A stretch of DNA of 64,000 nucleotides, from NCBI RefSeq assembly GCF_001517665.2, contig NZ_LN999809.1:484501-548500 (forward strand), given 5' to 3'. Shown here one piece after another: positions 1-9,537 of the stretch; the first letter of the stretch is position 1, and each line of letters opens with the position of its first letter. This DNA comes from Peptoniphilus phoceensis (lineage in GTDB: Bacteria > Bacillota > Clostridia > Tissierellales > Peptoniphilaceae). The notes beneath the pieces are model-generated. The model was not told the DNA's origin. It did not search any database and saw only the letters and a list, made by a program, of their open reading frames with translations. Both the position numbers and the translations under genes were made by a program.

Positions 1-1485
1 ATTAAAGAAATATGCACTTTCGTAAGTGACATCGCTGAGGAAATCGGAAAAGAAAAATCTGAATACGAAGTATTTAAAGCTGATGAAGAAATTGTTGCCA
101 AAGTAAAAGAATTTGGAACAGACTTGCTTGTTGATGCTATAAGACAAAAAGATAAAGTTGTAAGAGAAGAAAAAACTGAAAAAGCTAAAGAAGAAATTAA
201 AGAACACTTCGAGGACTTAATGGAAGAACACGCTAAAGATGTCTCAGCAGCTATAGATGAAATCGAAGTAACTGAAATAAGACGTGGAATAATTGAAGAG
301 GAAAGAAGACCTGATGACAGAAAGCTTACTGAAATAAGACCACTTTCTTCAGAAGTTGGTGTTCTACCTAGAACTCATGGATCAGGCTTATTTACAAGAG
401 GACAAACTCAAGTGCTTTCAATAGCAACTCTTGGAGCTATTTCTGAAGAACAAGTAATTGATGGTCTTGGTGATGATAGACCTAAGAGATATATTCATCA
501 TTATAACTTCCCTGGTTTTTGTGTTGGAGACACTAAACCATCAAGATCTCCAGGTAGACGTGAAATTGGACATGGAGCACTTGCTGAAAGGGCACTTTTG
601 CCAGTTATCCCAGATCAAGAAACTTTCCCTTATACAATTAGAGTAGTTTCAGAAGTTTTATCTTCCAATGGATCATCTTCTCAAGCTTCTATATGTGGAT
701 CAACTCTTGCACTTATGGATGCAGGTGTACCTATCAAAGCTCCAGTTGCAGGTATAGCAATGGGACTAATAGAAGAAGAAGGAAAAATAAAAATTTTGAC
801 AGATATTCAAGGTTTAGAAGATCATTTTGGTGATATGGACTTCAAGGTAGCTGGTACTAGAAAGGGTATTACAGCTATTCAAATGGATATAAAAGTTGAA
901 GGAATAAAAAAAGAAATTCTTGAAACAGCTCTTGATAGAGCAAAGGATGCAAGATTTGAAATTTTAGATCATATTGCTAAAACAATAGAAAAACCAAGAG
1001 AAGAACTTTCTAAATATGCTCCAATAATTCATATGATAAGTATAGATCCTGAAAGAATCGGCGAAGTTATCGGTGCTGGTGGTAAAATAATTAATAAAAT
1101 TATTGAACAAACTGGTGTTAAAATTGATATCGATGATGATGGAAAGATTTCTATCCTATCAGATAGTGATGAAAAAGCTAAAGAAGCAATTTCAATTATA
1201 GAAGATATTGTAAAAGAAATTGAAGTTGGAGAAATATATGTTGGAAAAGTTAAGAAAATAGTCAAATTTGGTGCCTTTGTAGAATTAAAGAAGGGAACTG
1301 AAGGCTTGCTTCATATATCAGAAATTGCTCACGAAAGAACTAAAAATGTTGAAGATGTTTTAAAAGTTGGAGATTCAGTTGAAGTTAAGGTAATAGATAT
1401 TGCCAAAGATACAGGAAAAATCTCTTTATCAAGAAAAGCTCTTTTAAAGAAAGAAAACAACAAAGAAGAAGAAAACAATAAATAA
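1..1485 (+). CDS. pnp: Polyribonucleotide nucleotidyltransferase (PNPase), 5' end outside window
   Basis: This is the C-terminal 494 residues of the phosphorolytic 3'-5' exoribonuclease that degrades mRNA in the cytoplasm; family members are about 700 residues, so roughly the first 200 lie before the window. The frame is open from base 1. What is visible is the linker helices, the second RNase PH domain (RGQTQ, GDDRP and [17 protein letters not shown] motifs), a KH domain around residue 353 ([15 protein letters not shown]) and an S1 domain from about residue 414, followed by a Lys/Glu-rich tail. An intrinsic terminator starts 9 bases after the stop codon, just ahead of dut. Identification is secure. 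Internal ATG or TTG codons should not be taken as the start. Confidence 0.97.
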   Translation: MKEICTFVSDIAEEIGKEKSEYEVFKADEEIVAKVKEFGTDLLVDAIRQKDKVVREEKTEKAKEEIKEHFEDLMEEHAKDVSAAIDEIEVTEIRRGIIEEERRPDDRKLTEIRPLSSEVGVLPRTHGSGLFTRGQTQVLSIATLGAISEEQVIDGLGDDRPKRYIHHYNFPGFCVGDTKPSRSPGRREIGHGALAERALLPVIPDQETFPYTIRVVSEVLSSNGSSSQASICGSTLALMDAGVPIKAPVAGIAMGLIEEEGKIKILTDIQGLEDHFGDMDFKVAGTRKGITAIQMDIKVEGIKKEILETALDRAKDARFEILDHIAKTIEKPREELSKYAPIIHMISIDPERIGEVIGAGGKIINKIIEQTGVKIDIDDDGKISILSDSDEKAKEAISIIEDIVKEIEVGEIYVGKVKKIVKFGAFVELKKGTEGLLHISEIAHERTKNVEDVLKVGDSVEVKVIDIAKDTGKISLSRKALLKKENNKEEENNK

Positions 1486-1493
1486 GATTTTGG

Positions 1494-1525
1494 TCGCATT
1501 AAGATTTATTTTAATGCGATTTTTT
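1494..1525 (+). terminator. Intrinsic terminator of pnp, abutting the dut ribosome-binding site
   Basis: A perfect 9-bp stem (TCGCATTAA at 1494-1502 with TTAATGCGA at 1511-1519) has an 8-nt loop and is followed by six T. The dut Shine-Dalgarno AAAGGAG begins at 1526, directly after the T run, so there is no room for a promoter between terminator and dut. dut must be reached by read-through or from a promoter inside pnp. Confidence 0.85.
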
Positions 1526-1537
1526 AAAGGAGAAATT

Positions 1538-1969
1538 ATGAAATTAAAAGTTATAAATAAAAGCAAACACCCATTGCCAAATTATCAAACAGATGGCTCT
1601 TCAGGTATGGATTTAAGGGCAAATTTAGACGAAAAGATGGTCTTAAAGCCACTTGATAGAGTTTTAGTTCCAACAGGACTTTATTTTGAATTTGAAAAAG
1701 GATATGAAGCACAAGTAAGAGCTAGATCTGGGCTTGCTCTTAAAAAAGGTTTAGGACTTCCTAATGGAATTGGAACAATTGACTCCGATTATAGGGGTGA
1801 ATTAAAAGTTATTTTAATTAATTTGAGTAAAGAGGATGTTGTTATCGAAGACGGCGATAGAATTGCTCAAGTTGTTTTTATGAAAATTGAACTTCCAGAA
1901 GTAGTTGAAGTACAAGAGATTAGTGAAACGAAGAGAAGTGATGGAGGCTTCGGTCACACTGGTCTTTGA
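1538..1969 (+). CDS. dut: dUTP diphosphatase
   Basis: Hydrolyses dUTP to dUMP and pyrophosphate, keeping uracil out of DNA and feeding thymidylate synthesis. The 143-residue product is normal for the trimeric dUTPase family and shows all five motifs: GSSGMDLRA, RARSGLALKKG, NGIGTIDSDYRGE, GDRIAQVVF and the C-terminal RSDGGFGHTG arm that closes over the active site. The start chosen is the ATG at 1538, six bases after a strong AAAGGAG. The frame is open further upstream, from 1490, but that stretch encodes the pnp terminator hairpin and is unlikely to be translated. It sits between pnp and ftsK on the same strand. Confidence 0.96.
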   Translation: MKLKVINKSKHPLPNYQTDGSSGMDLRANLDEKMVLKPLDRVLVPTGLYFEFEKGYEAQVRARSGLALKKGLGLPNGIGTIDSDYRGELKVILINLSKEDVVIEDGDRIAQVVFMKIELPEVVEVQEISETKRSDGGFGHTGL

Positions 1970-2007
1970 GAGCACAAATTGTTATAATATTAATGAGGTG
2001 CTAACTC

Positions 2008-4389
2008 TTGAAAAGGAATACGAAAAACAATAAAAAATCTACAAATAAAAAAAATAATAAAAAGTTTAAAAATAGAAATAATCCTTCTAACCTTGGAAGC
2101 GGACAAGAAATAATGGGCTTGTTTCTAATAGTTATAGGTATAGTTTTTTTCATATGTCTATATAGTCAAAGAATGGGAATAATAGGTTCTCTAATTTATA
2201 AGCTGTTCTCTGTTTTATCAGGATCAGCAAATTTTGTTATACCTCTATTATTAATATTTTGGGGAATTCTATTTAATATTCAAGCTACTAAACTAAATAT
2301 GAAACGATATATAGCTTACTCACTTTTAATTTTTTTATGCATCCTAGTTTTCTTAGATGGATTTAAGGAAATGGACATGACTCTTATAGAGAGAATAATA
2401 AAATCTACAGAGTATATGGATATAACTCGAAGTGGTGGAATAATAGGAGCAATTTTTGGTTTTTTCTCCTATAAGCTTTTAGGATCCCTAGGTACTTATT
2501 TAATATTAACTATAATAATTTTTGCGTCTATTTATTTAATGTTAAGACCAAATATGGATCAAATTATTATGGCTTTTGAAGATCTTGGGGAACATATTGA
2601 AGATAAAAAGAAAATATTAGAAGAAAAGAAAGCTCAAAAAAAATTAAAGCTTGAAGAAAAAGAAAAGAAAAAAGCTTTAAAAGAACTTAATAAAAAAGAA
2701 AAGTCTAAAAATCAAGTTGCTTCTGATTCAGTAGTTGAAACAAACGAATTATCAGAGAATTTAGTAATAAAAGATTATTCTGATGAAATAGATTCTGAAG
2801 ATACAGATTTTATAAAGATAAATAATTTTGACAATAATAATCAAAAAAATTCAAGTTCAGAAAATGAAAATAATGAGAATTCTGAAAATACTGAAGAGGA
2901 AATAGTTGATACCATAAAAGACGATATTGAACATAAAAAAGAAGAGGAATTTGTCTATACTTATCCTGATACAGCTCTTTTGGAAAGAGTTTCATCAAAA
3001 GGAAATTTTTCTAAAGATGAAGTAGTTGAAAAAGGAAAGATTATCGAAAACACAATGAAGAACTTTGGTATTGATTCTAAAGTTGTGGCAATAAATCGTG
3101 GACCTGTAATTACTTCTTATGAATTGAAACCAGCACCAGGAATAAAATTATCAAGAATTGTCAGTCTTAGTGATAATATTGCCATGGCTCTTGCAAGTTC
3201 TGATTTGCGTATTGAAGCTCCTATACCAGGGAAAACTGTTGTAGGAATTGAAGTTCCAAATAAAGAAAAAGATTCAGTTGGATTAAAAGAAATAATAGAA
3301 TCAAGGGAATTCAAAAGTATTAAATCTGATATACCTCTAACATTAGGTAAGGATGTTGAAGGAAATATTTTAGTATCAGGCATGGAAGATATGCCCCATC
3401 TTTTAATAGCGGGAGCAACTGGATCAGGTAAATCTGTTTGCATTAACTCAATTATAACTAGTGTCATTTATAAATCATCTCCTAAAGATGTAAAACTTAT
3501 GTTAATAGATCCTAAAGTTGTTGAGTTAAGTGTTTATAACGGAATTCCACATCTTTTAATTGACGTAGTCACTAATCCTAAAAAAGCTGCTTTCGCACTT
3601 AATTGGGCTGTTGATGAAATGGAAAAAAGATATTTAGCCTTTGCTGAAAATCATGTAAGAGATTTAAAAGGTTTTAATAAAAAAATGATTTCTGAAGGAA
3701 GAGAAAATGAAAAACTTCCTAAAATTTTAATAATAGTAGATGAATTAGCAGATCTGATGATGGTTGCTTCAAAAGAAATTGAAGAATATATAGCAAGGCT
3801 CGCTCAAAAGGCAAGAGCTGCAGGTATGCATTTGATACTTGCTACACAAAGACCTTCAGTTGATGTTATTACAGGTACTATTAAAGCTAACGTTCCTTCT
3901 CGTATAGCATTTTCAGTAGCTTCTGCTGTGGATTCTAGGACTATACTGGACATGGGTGGAGCAGAAAAACTACTTGGAAAGGGAGATATGCTTTTCTATC
4001 CAAGTAAATATCCAAAACCTAAAAGAATTCAAGGTGCTTTTATAAGTGATGGCGAAGTTGAGAGACTTGTTGATTTTGTAAAAAATAATAACGAAATTAA
4101 AAATAATGTTGAATCTAAGATTGAACAAGCTATAGAAGATAAGAAAGTAAAAATCGATGATGAAAAAGATCCACTTTTTAAGGATGCTGTTGAACTTGTT
4201 ATAAATGACGAGCAAGCTTCTATTTCTTATATTCAAAGAAAGTTAAAAGTTGGATATTCTAGAGCAGGAAGAATAGTTGATCAAATGGAAGAAATGGGAA
4301 TAATTGGTCCTCATGAGGGATCAAAACCTCGTAAACTATTAAAGACAAGAGAAGAATTAGATATGATTTTAGGTGATGAAGATGAATAA
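2008..4389 (+). CDS. ftsK: DNA translocase FtsK/SpoIIIE
   Basis: A membrane-anchored hexameric DNA pump that clears chromosome from the division septum. The 793 residues comprise four hydrophobic segments in the first 180 residues, a Lys-rich then Asp/Glu/Asn-rich linker (about 195-315), the motor with Walker A GATGSGKS near residue 468 and Walker B IIVDELADL near 575, and a C-terminal winged-helix gamma domain (about 725-790, containing VGYSRAGRIVDQMEEMGIIG) that reads orientation sequences. The start is TTG at 2008 behind GAGGTG. It overlaps rimO by 8 bases and probably shares a transcript with it. Whether it acts like division FtsK or sporulation SpoIIIE cannot be told from sequence; non-sporulating relatives would use it at division. 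Confidence 0.96.
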   Translation: MKRNTKNNKKSTNKKNNKKFKNRNNPSNLGSGQEIMGLFLIVIGIVFFICLYSQRMGIIGSLIYKLFSVLSGSANFVIPLLLIFWGILFNIQATKLNMKRYIAYSLLIFLCILVFLDGFKEMDMTLIERIIKSTEYMDITRSGGIIGAIFGFFSYKLLGSLGTYLILTIIIFASIYLMLRPNMDQIIMAFEDLGEHIEDKKKILEEKKAQKKLKLEEKEKKKALKELNKKEKSKNQVASDSVVETNELSENLVIKDYSDEIDSEDTDFIKINNFDNNNQKNSSSENENNENSENTEEEIVDTIKDDIEHKKEEEFVYTYPDTALLERVSSKGNFSKDEVVEKGKIIENTMKNFGIDSKVVAINRGPVITSYELKPAPGIKLSRIVSLSDNIAMALASSDLRIEAPIPGKTVVGIEVPNKEKDSVGLKEIIESREFKSIKSDIPLTLGKDVEGNILVSGMEDMPHLLIAGATGSGKSVCINSIITSVIYKSSPKDVKLMLIDPKVVELSVYNGIPHLLIDVVTNPKKAAFALNWAVDEMEKRYLAFAENHVRDLKGFNKKMISEGRENEKLPKILIIVDELADLMMVASKEIEEYIARLAQKARAAGMHLILATQRPSVDVITGTIKANVPSRIAFSVASAVDSRTILDMGGAEKLLGKGDMLFYPSKYPKPKRIQGAFISDGEVERLVDFVKNNNEIKNNVESKIEQAIEDKKVKIDDEKDPLFKDAVELVINDEQASISYIQRKLKVGYSRAGRIVDQMEEMGIIGPHEGSKPRKLLKTREELDMILGDEDE

Positions 4390-5698
4390 TGTGCATATAG
4401 TTACTTTAGGATGTTCTAAAAATGATGTAGACTCCTCTATGATGTACTCACTTTTAAATAAAGATAAATATAAAATGGTTAAAAGACCAAGTGACGCAGA
4501 TATTTTAATAGTTAATACTTGTGGATTTATTGATTCTGCAAAGGAAGAATCAATTGACACTATATTAGAATCAGTAGAATATAAGAAAAATGGAAGATGT
4601 AAAAAGGTTCTTTTGTCAGGATGTTTGGCACAAAGATATCCAGAAGAACTTATAAAAGAAATACCTGAAATTGATGGAATTATAGGAACAGGAAATATAA
4701 ATTATATAAACGAGCTCTTAGATAGAAGTCTAGAAGGAGATTTATTTATAAAAACAGATAATTTGAACTCAGCTTATATTGAAGGTGTAAGAAAAGATCA
4801 AGTTAATACTACTGAATATGTAAAAATATCTGAAGGTTGTAATAATAATTGCTCTTATTGTATAATACCTTCTCTTCGTGGAAAAAATAGATCTAGAACA
4901 ATTGAAGATATATATAGTGAAGTTGAATACTTAGTTGATAAAGGAGCAAGAGAAATCATTTTAATTGCTCAAAATACAACAGACTACGGTATTGATTTAT
5001 ACTCAAAGTATTCTTTATCTAATTTAATAAAGGAAATTTCTAAGATTAAAAATCTTAAATGGATAAGAGTTCTTTATCTTTACCCCGATCATTTTACAGA
5101 TGATTTAATTGAAGAGTTTAAAAATAATGATAAGCTAATTAAATATGTTGATATGCCTCTTCAACATATTTCAGATAATGTTTTAAAAAGAATGAATAGA
5201 AAAACAAGTAAAGACCATATAATAAAAACATTAAAAAGCCTTAGAGAGTCTGTAGATGGTATTGTAATAAGAACTACATTCATTGTTGGATTCCCAGGAG
5301 AAACAGAGGATGATTTCAAAGAATTAATTAATTTTATTAAAGACGTTAAGTTTGATAAGCTTGGAGTTTTTGAATATTCTAAAGAAGAAGGAACAAGTGC
5401 ATCCTTATTAGATAATCAGATTCCAGATGAAATTAAGGAAAATAGAAAAAATGAAATAATGTCTATTCAAAATGAGATCTCTAGTGAAGTTCTTTCAGAA
5501 AAGATAAATGAGAAATTAGAAATTTTAATAGAAGAGAAAATTGATGGAAATAATTATGTGGGAAGAACATACATGGATGCTCCAGAAATTGACGGAGTGA
5601 CTTATATAACTAGTGATAGAGATTTAAATATCGGTGATTTTGTAGATGTTAAAATAATAGATAGTCTTGATTATGATTTAGTAGGTGAATTGATATGA
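4382..5698 (+). CDS. rimO: Ribosomal protein S12 (aspartate) methylthiotransferase RimO
   Basis: A radical-SAM enzyme that adds a methylthio group to a conserved aspartate of ribosomal protein S12. The N-terminal UPF0004 domain carries three cysteines (GCSKN, NTCGF, SGCLA) for the second 4Fe-4S cluster. The radical-SAM C-x3-C-x2-C lies at residues 153-160 (GCNNNCSYC), and a TRAM domain occupies the end. The LGCSKN start and the PSLRGKNRSR segment distinguish it from MiaB, which is present separately at 25890-27290. I chose the ATG at 4382 after AGGTGATG; GTG at 4373 and ATG at 4376 are also in frame. It overlaps ftsK and, by the ATGA arrangement, pgsA, so translation is likely coupled. Confidence 0.95.
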   Translation: MNNVHIVTLGCSKNDVDSSMMYSLLNKDKYKMVKRPSDADILIVNTCGFIDSAKEESIDTILESVEYKKNGRCKKVLLSGCLAQRYPEELIKEIPEIDGIIGTGNINYINELLDRSLEGDLFIKTDNLNSAYIEGVRKDQVNTTEYVKISEGCNNNCSYCIIPSLRGKNRSRTIEDIYSEVEYLVDKGAREIILIAQNTTDYGIDLYSKYSLSNLIKEISKIKNLKWIRVLYLYPDHFTDDLIEEFKNNDKLIKYVDMPLQHISDNVLKRMNRKTSKDHIIKTLKSLRESVDGIVIRTTFIVGFPGETEDDFKELINFIKDVKFDKLGVFEYSKEEGTSASLLDNQIPDEIKENRKNEIMSIQNEISSEVLSEKINEKLEILIEEKIDGNNYVGRTYMDAPEIDGVTYITSDRDLNIGDFVDVKIIDSLDYDLVGELI

Positions 5699-6228
5699 AC
5701 ACTCCAAATAAGTTAACTCTTATGAGAACTATAATGGTTCCTATTTTTGTACTTTGTATGTATTTAGATTTTAATAATTCTAGAATTATTGCAACAGCTA
5801 TTTTTGCTATAGCTTCTTTTACTGATTTTCTTGATGGACATATTGCAAGAAGGGATAATTTAGTTACTAATTTTGGCAAATTTGCAGATCCACTAGCAGA
5901 TAAAATATTAGTTTGTTCAGCTATGATAATGTTAGTAAGCACTGGCGAGATGCCTGCATGGGCTGTTATAATCATAATAGCTAGAGAATTTACTATTACA
6001 GGATTTAGAATAATTGCAGCTTCAGAAAACATTACTATTGCAGCAAGTCCACTTGGTAAATTTAAAACAGTGACTCAGTTAATATCTAATATTTTACTTT
6101 TGAGTGGAATAAGTAGCCTAAGAAATTTTGGAATGGTAATATTTTATCTTGCAGTTATATTTACTGTTATTTCTGGTGCAGATTACCTTATAAAAAATAA
6201 AAAAGTTTTAGATTTAGAAAATATTTAA
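5695..6228 (+). CDS. pgsA: CDP-diacylglycerol-glycerol-3-phosphate 3-phosphatidyltransferase
   Basis: Integral membrane enzyme making phosphatidylglycerol phosphate from CDP-diacylglycerol and glycerol 3-phosphate, the committed step to phosphatidylglycerol and cardiolipin. The 177 residues carry the CDP-alcohol phosphatidyltransferase signature D-G-x2-A-R-x8-G-x3-D-x3-D (from LDGHIARRD through FGKFADPLADK) and several hydrophobic helices. It starts within the stop of rimO (ATGA overlap at 5695) and is followed by cinA and recA, the usual Firmicute order. Confidence 0.96.
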   Translation: MNTPNKLTLMRTIMVPIFVLCMYLDFNNSRIIATAIFAIASFTDFLDGHIARRDNLVTNFGKFADPLADKILVCSAMIMLVSTGEMPAWAVIIIIAREFTITGFRIIAASENITIAASPLGKFKTVTQLISNILLLSGISSLRNFGMVIFYLAVIFTVISGADYLIKNKKVLDLENI

Positions 6229-6248
6229 GAAAAAATTTAAGGAGAAGT

Positions 6249-7484
6249 ATGAAAGCAAGTGTTTTAACAGTTGGAACAGAAATATTAATTGGCTCTATAA
6301 CTAATACAAATTCAAAATATATTTCTGAAAAACTAACTGATATGGGATTAGATGTAGTAAGACAAGTTTCAGTTGATGATGAATTAGATGAAATAGTGAG
6401 TGAACTAAAGTACTTATCAAAAACATCTGACTTAATCGTAATAAGTGGAGGTCTTGGTCCTACTAATGATGATATAACCAGAGATGCTGTTGCAAAATTT
6501 CTAAATAGAAAGATTTATCTTGATAAAGACGAAAAAGAAAAATTGGAAGATAGATTTAATAGATTTGGAAGAAAAATGACTCCAAATAATTTAAAGCAAG
6601 TTATGTTAATAGAAGGGTCAGAAAAAATAGAAAACCACTGGGGTGTAGCATTAGGTGAATATATTGAATTTGACAACAAAAAAATAATTTTACTACCTGG
6701 ACCACCAAATGAAATGGAACCAATGTTAGATTATTATTTTGCCAATAAATCTTTTACTAAAGACAATATAATTGTAAAATCTATTGATGTTATCGGCTTA
6801 GGAGAGTCTATAATTGAAGATAGAATCAGAAAAATGACTTTTTCAGATAAAGATATAAGTATAAACACCTTTGCTCATGGGACTCATACTGAAATTAAGA
6901 TAATTGGAAAAAATTCTAACTTTGAGAAACTTCAAAGTTCGATCGATGTCACTGTAAGTTCTCTTTATAAGGAATTTAACACTCATATTTATTCAGAAAA
7001 TAATGAAGATGTTGCAAGACAAATTGTAAATATACTTGAAAAAAACAATTTAAAAATTTCTTTTGCTGAATCTATAACTGGCGGCTTACTTAGTTCTGCT
7101 ATAACAGATATAAGTGGAGCTTCAAAGGTAATAGAAACATCCTTTGTTACTTATTCAAATGATTCAAAAAATAAAAATCTTAATGTATCAAATAATACTT
7201 TAAGAGATTTTGGAGCAATTAGTGATAATACAGCATATGAAATGGCAAAAGGAATAAGAGAAAGATCTAAATCAAATATTGGTGTAGCTACTACTGGAGA
7301 AGCAGGACCAAACTCATCAGAAACTGAAGTGGGAAATGTTTTTACTTGTATATTTTTTGGAGAAGATAATTATAAATTAAATCATTATTTCTTTAGTGGA
7401 GATAGAAATAAAATACGAAGAAGCACTGTAAATAGAGTTTTATCAGAAATTCTATATTTACTTAGAAAAAATTATAAGGAGTAA
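6249..7484 (+). CDS. cinA: CinA-family protein (putative nicotinamide-nucleotide amidase)
   Basis: A 411-residue two-domain CinA. The N-terminal molybdopterin-binding-like domain (about 1-170: [35 protein letters not shown]) is linked to ADP-ribose pyrophosphatase activity in family members. The C-terminal domain (about 255-405: [29 protein letters not shown]) is the NMN deamidase fold used in pyridine-nucleotide salvage. It is preceded by AAGGAG and lies 2 bases before recA. The historical link to competence comes from this cinA-recA arrangement; nothing else in the window is a competence gene. Confidence 0.94.
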   Translation: MKASVLTVGTEILIGSITNTNSKYISEKLTDMGLDVVRQVSVDDELDEIVSELKYLSKTSDLIVISGGLGPTNDDITRDAVAKFLNRKIYLDKDEKEKLEDRFNRFGRKMTPNNLKQVMLIEGSEKIENHWGVALGEYIEFDNKKIILLPGPPNEMEPMLDYYFANKSFTKDNIIVKSIDVIGLGESIIEDRIRKMTFSDKDISINTFAHGTHTEIKIIGKNSNFEKLQSSIDVTVSSLYKEFNTHIYSENNEDVARQIVNILEKNNLKISFAESITGGLLSSAITDISGASKVIETSFVTYSNDSKNKNLNVSNNTLRDFGAISDNTAYEMAKGIRERSKSNIGVATTGEAGPNSSETEVGNVFTCIFFGEDNYKLNHYFFSGDRNKIRRSTVNRVLSEILYLLRKNYKE

Positions 7485-7486
7485 TT

Positions 7487-8542
7487 ATGAAAGACAATAA
7501 TTTAAGTAAGGAAAAACAAGAAGCTCTACACAATGTTATTTCAAAAATTGAAAAACAATATGGTGAAGGATCTGTTATGATTCTAGGTGATGACGTAAAG
7601 CTAGATATCGATTCTATTCCAACAGGATCACTAGCACTTGATATTGCTCTTGGCATTGGCGGTATACCTAAAGGAAGAATTATAGAAATTTATGGACCTG
7701 AATCTTCAGGCAAGACAACATTAGCTCTTCATATGTTAGCTGAAGCCCAAAAAATTGGAGGTACGGGAGCTTTTGTCGATGCAGAGCACGCACTTGATGC
7801 TGGTTACGCAAAAAACTTAGGTGTTGATATTGAAAACTTAATTATTTCACAACCTGATACTGGTGAACAAGCTCTAGAAATAACAGAGGCTTTGGTTAGA
7901 TCTAATGCAGTAGATTTAATTATAATTGACTCTGTTGCAGCTCTTGTTCCTAAAGCTGAAATAGATGGTGATATGGGTGCTGCACAAATTGGTCTTCAAG
8001 CTAGGTTAATGTCACAAGCCTTAAGAAAGTTAACAGGTGCAATTAATAAATCAAAGTGCACTGTTGTATTTATTAATCAACTTAGAGAAAAAGTTGGAAT
8101 TATGTTTGGTAATCCTGAAACAACAACAGGAGGTAGGGCGCTTAAATTTTATTCTTCAGTAAGACTTGATATAAGAAAATCTGAAAATATAAAAAAAGGT
8201 GACGAAATTATTGGTAATAGAGTAAGAGTTAAGGTTGTTAAAAATAAAATCGCTCCACCTTTTAGACAAGCAGAATTTGACATTATGTATGGAAAAGGCA
8301 TATCAAGTGTAGGAAATATTCTCGATGTAGCTGCTGAAGCTGATATTGTTAAAAAAGCTGGTGCTTGGTATTCTTATGGTGAAGAAAGACTTGGACAAGG
8401 TAGAGAAAATGCTAAAGAATATTTAGAAAACAATGAAGATTTATTAAAAGAAATTGAACACAAGGTAAGAGTTTACTATAACTTAATAGAAGATGACGAA
8501 TCTACAGAAGAAAATATAGAAGAAAGTCCAAAAGCTGATTAA
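7487..8542 (+). CDS. recA: Recombinase RecA
   Basis: ATP-dependent strand-exchange protein and co-protease for LexA. The 351 residues show Walker A (GPESSGKTT, about 66-74), the [15 protein letters not shown] segment, Walker [17 protein letters not shown], the L1/L2 DNA loops and the acidic C-terminal tail ([12 protein letters not shown]). It is separated from cinA by only 2 bases. No LexA-box-like promoter was seen immediately upstream; the only one could lie inside cinA or further up. The following gene is an Mre11-like nuclease 17 bases away, where Firmicutes often have rny or recX. Confidence 0.99.
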   Translation: MKDNNLSKEKQEALHNVISKIEKQYGEGSVMILGDDVKLDIDSIPTGSLALDIALGIGGIPKGRIIEIYGPESSGKTTLALHMLAEAQKIGGTGAFVDAEHALDAGYAKNLGVDIENLIISQPDTGEQALEITEALVRSNAVDLIIIDSVAALVPKAEIDGDMGAAQIGLQARLMSQALRKLTGAINKSKCTVVFINQLREKVGIMFGNPETTTGGRALKFYSSVRLDIRKSENIKKGDEIIGNRVRVKVVKNKIAPPFRQAEFDIMYGKGISSVGNILDVAAEADIVKKAGAWYSYGEERLGQGRENAKEYLENNEDLLKEIEHKVRVYYNLIEDDESTEENIEESPKAD

Positions 8543-8559
8543 AAACAAGGTGTGATTTT

Positions 8560-9537
8560 TTGAAATTACTTTACTTAACAGACACCCATATAAGAGGAAC
8601 TAGTCCTAAAAATAGACTAGATGATTATTATGAAAGCTTAAAAGAAAAATTAAAAGAAATTTCAAATATTATTCGTGAAGAAAAAGTTGACTATGTCTTA
8701 CATGGAGGAGATTTATTTGATCGTCCTGATGTTTCGGTTAGTATTGTTTCTGATTTTGCAAAAATTTTTCAAGACTTTGGTGTGCCTATATATATAATAA
8801 GCGGAAATCATGATATTTTTGGACATAATCCTGATACTTTAGATAGGACTATGTTAGGTTTATTGTGTAATCTTGGCATAATGAATTTAGTTAATTATAA
8901 GAAAATAATATTAGAAAAAGATATAAAAGTACAATTGACAGGTTCACCATATATTTATTCCATGGACGAAGCATCAAACAAAGAAAATTATATTATAAAC
9001 GAAGTTGATGAGACTTGTAAGTACGCAATCCATATGACACATGGTTTTTTAATTGATAAGCCATTTTTAAAAGAAGTACCTCATACTATTATAGATGATA
9101 TTAGAAATACTAAGGCAGATATAACTTTAGCTGGTCACTATCACTTTGGTTTTAAAACTGTAGAGCTAGATAATAAATATTTTATAAATCCTGGAGCTTT
9201 AATGAGAATTTCTAATTCAAAGATAGAAATAAAAAGAAAACCAAAGGTTAATATTATTACATTAGGAAATGATATTAAAATAGAAGACAGGTTTTTAAAA
9301 TGCGCAAAAGCAGGAGAAGTTGTTTTAGATAGATCTGAAATGGAAAGACATAAATTTAAGGGTATTAAAATGGCAGAATTTAAGGAAAGTATTGATGCTT
9401 CAGCTAATTATAAAAGTTTAGATATTTTTGATTTACTTTTAAAAATTTCTAAGAGCGAAAAAATATCTGAAGATATAAAAAAAGAAGCTCTAAAAAGAGT
9501 TGAAGAAGCACAAATTAATGGAGTTGAATATAAATGA
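8560..9537 (+). CDS. Mre11/SbcD-like metallophosphoesterase (DNA repair exonuclease family)
   Basis: A 325-residue calcineurin-type phosphoesterase with the five nuclease motifs in order: DTH at residues 8-10, GGDLFDR at 49-55, GNHD at 82-85, a single-His MTHGF and GHYHFG. These bind two Mn ions in Mre11/SbcD. The start is TTG at 8560 after AAGGTGTGATTTTT, a leader almost identical to the one before the ATPase C-half at 11224. The stop overlaps the start of the next gene by 4 bases (ATGA), so the two are coupled. Its partner is the divided Rad50-like ATPase encoded by the next three frames. It is shorter than SbcD (about 380-400) and more like phage gp47-type nucleases, so I do not give it the name sbcD. 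Confidence 0.85.
   Translation: MKLLYLTDTHIRGTSPKNRLDDYYESLKEKLKEISNIIREEKVDYVLHGGDLFDRPDVSVSIVSDFAKIFQDFGVPIYIISGNHDIFGHNPDTLDRTMLGLLCNLGIMNLVNYKKIILEKDIKVQLTGSPYIYSMDEASNKENYIINEVDETCKYAIHMTHGFLIDKPFLKEVPHTIIDDIRNTKADITLAGHYHFGFKTVELDNKYFINPGALMRISNSKIEIKRKPKVNIITLGNDIKIEDRFLKCAKAGEVVLDRSEMERHKFKGIKMAEFKESIDASANYKSLDIFDLLLKISKSEKISEDIKKEALKRVEEAQINGVEYK

Noticed and set aside
1490-1537. Longer N-terminus for dut
   Set aside because: The upstream in-frame stretch is the pnp terminator hairpin and has no ribosome-binding site; dUTPases begin near the chosen ATG.
1966-1988. TATAAT with TGT upstream of ftsK as a promoter
   Set aside because: The -10 is perfect, but a start about 7 bases further on would fall inside the ribosome-binding site of ftsK, and no -35 lies at a proper distance. 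ftsK more likely continues the dut transcript.
5649-6032. 127-residue open frame on the minus strand over pgsA
   Set aside because: It lies entirely antisense to a confident gene and resembles no protein family; it is a coding shadow. The same applies to antisense frames over ftsK, gatB, mutS and others.
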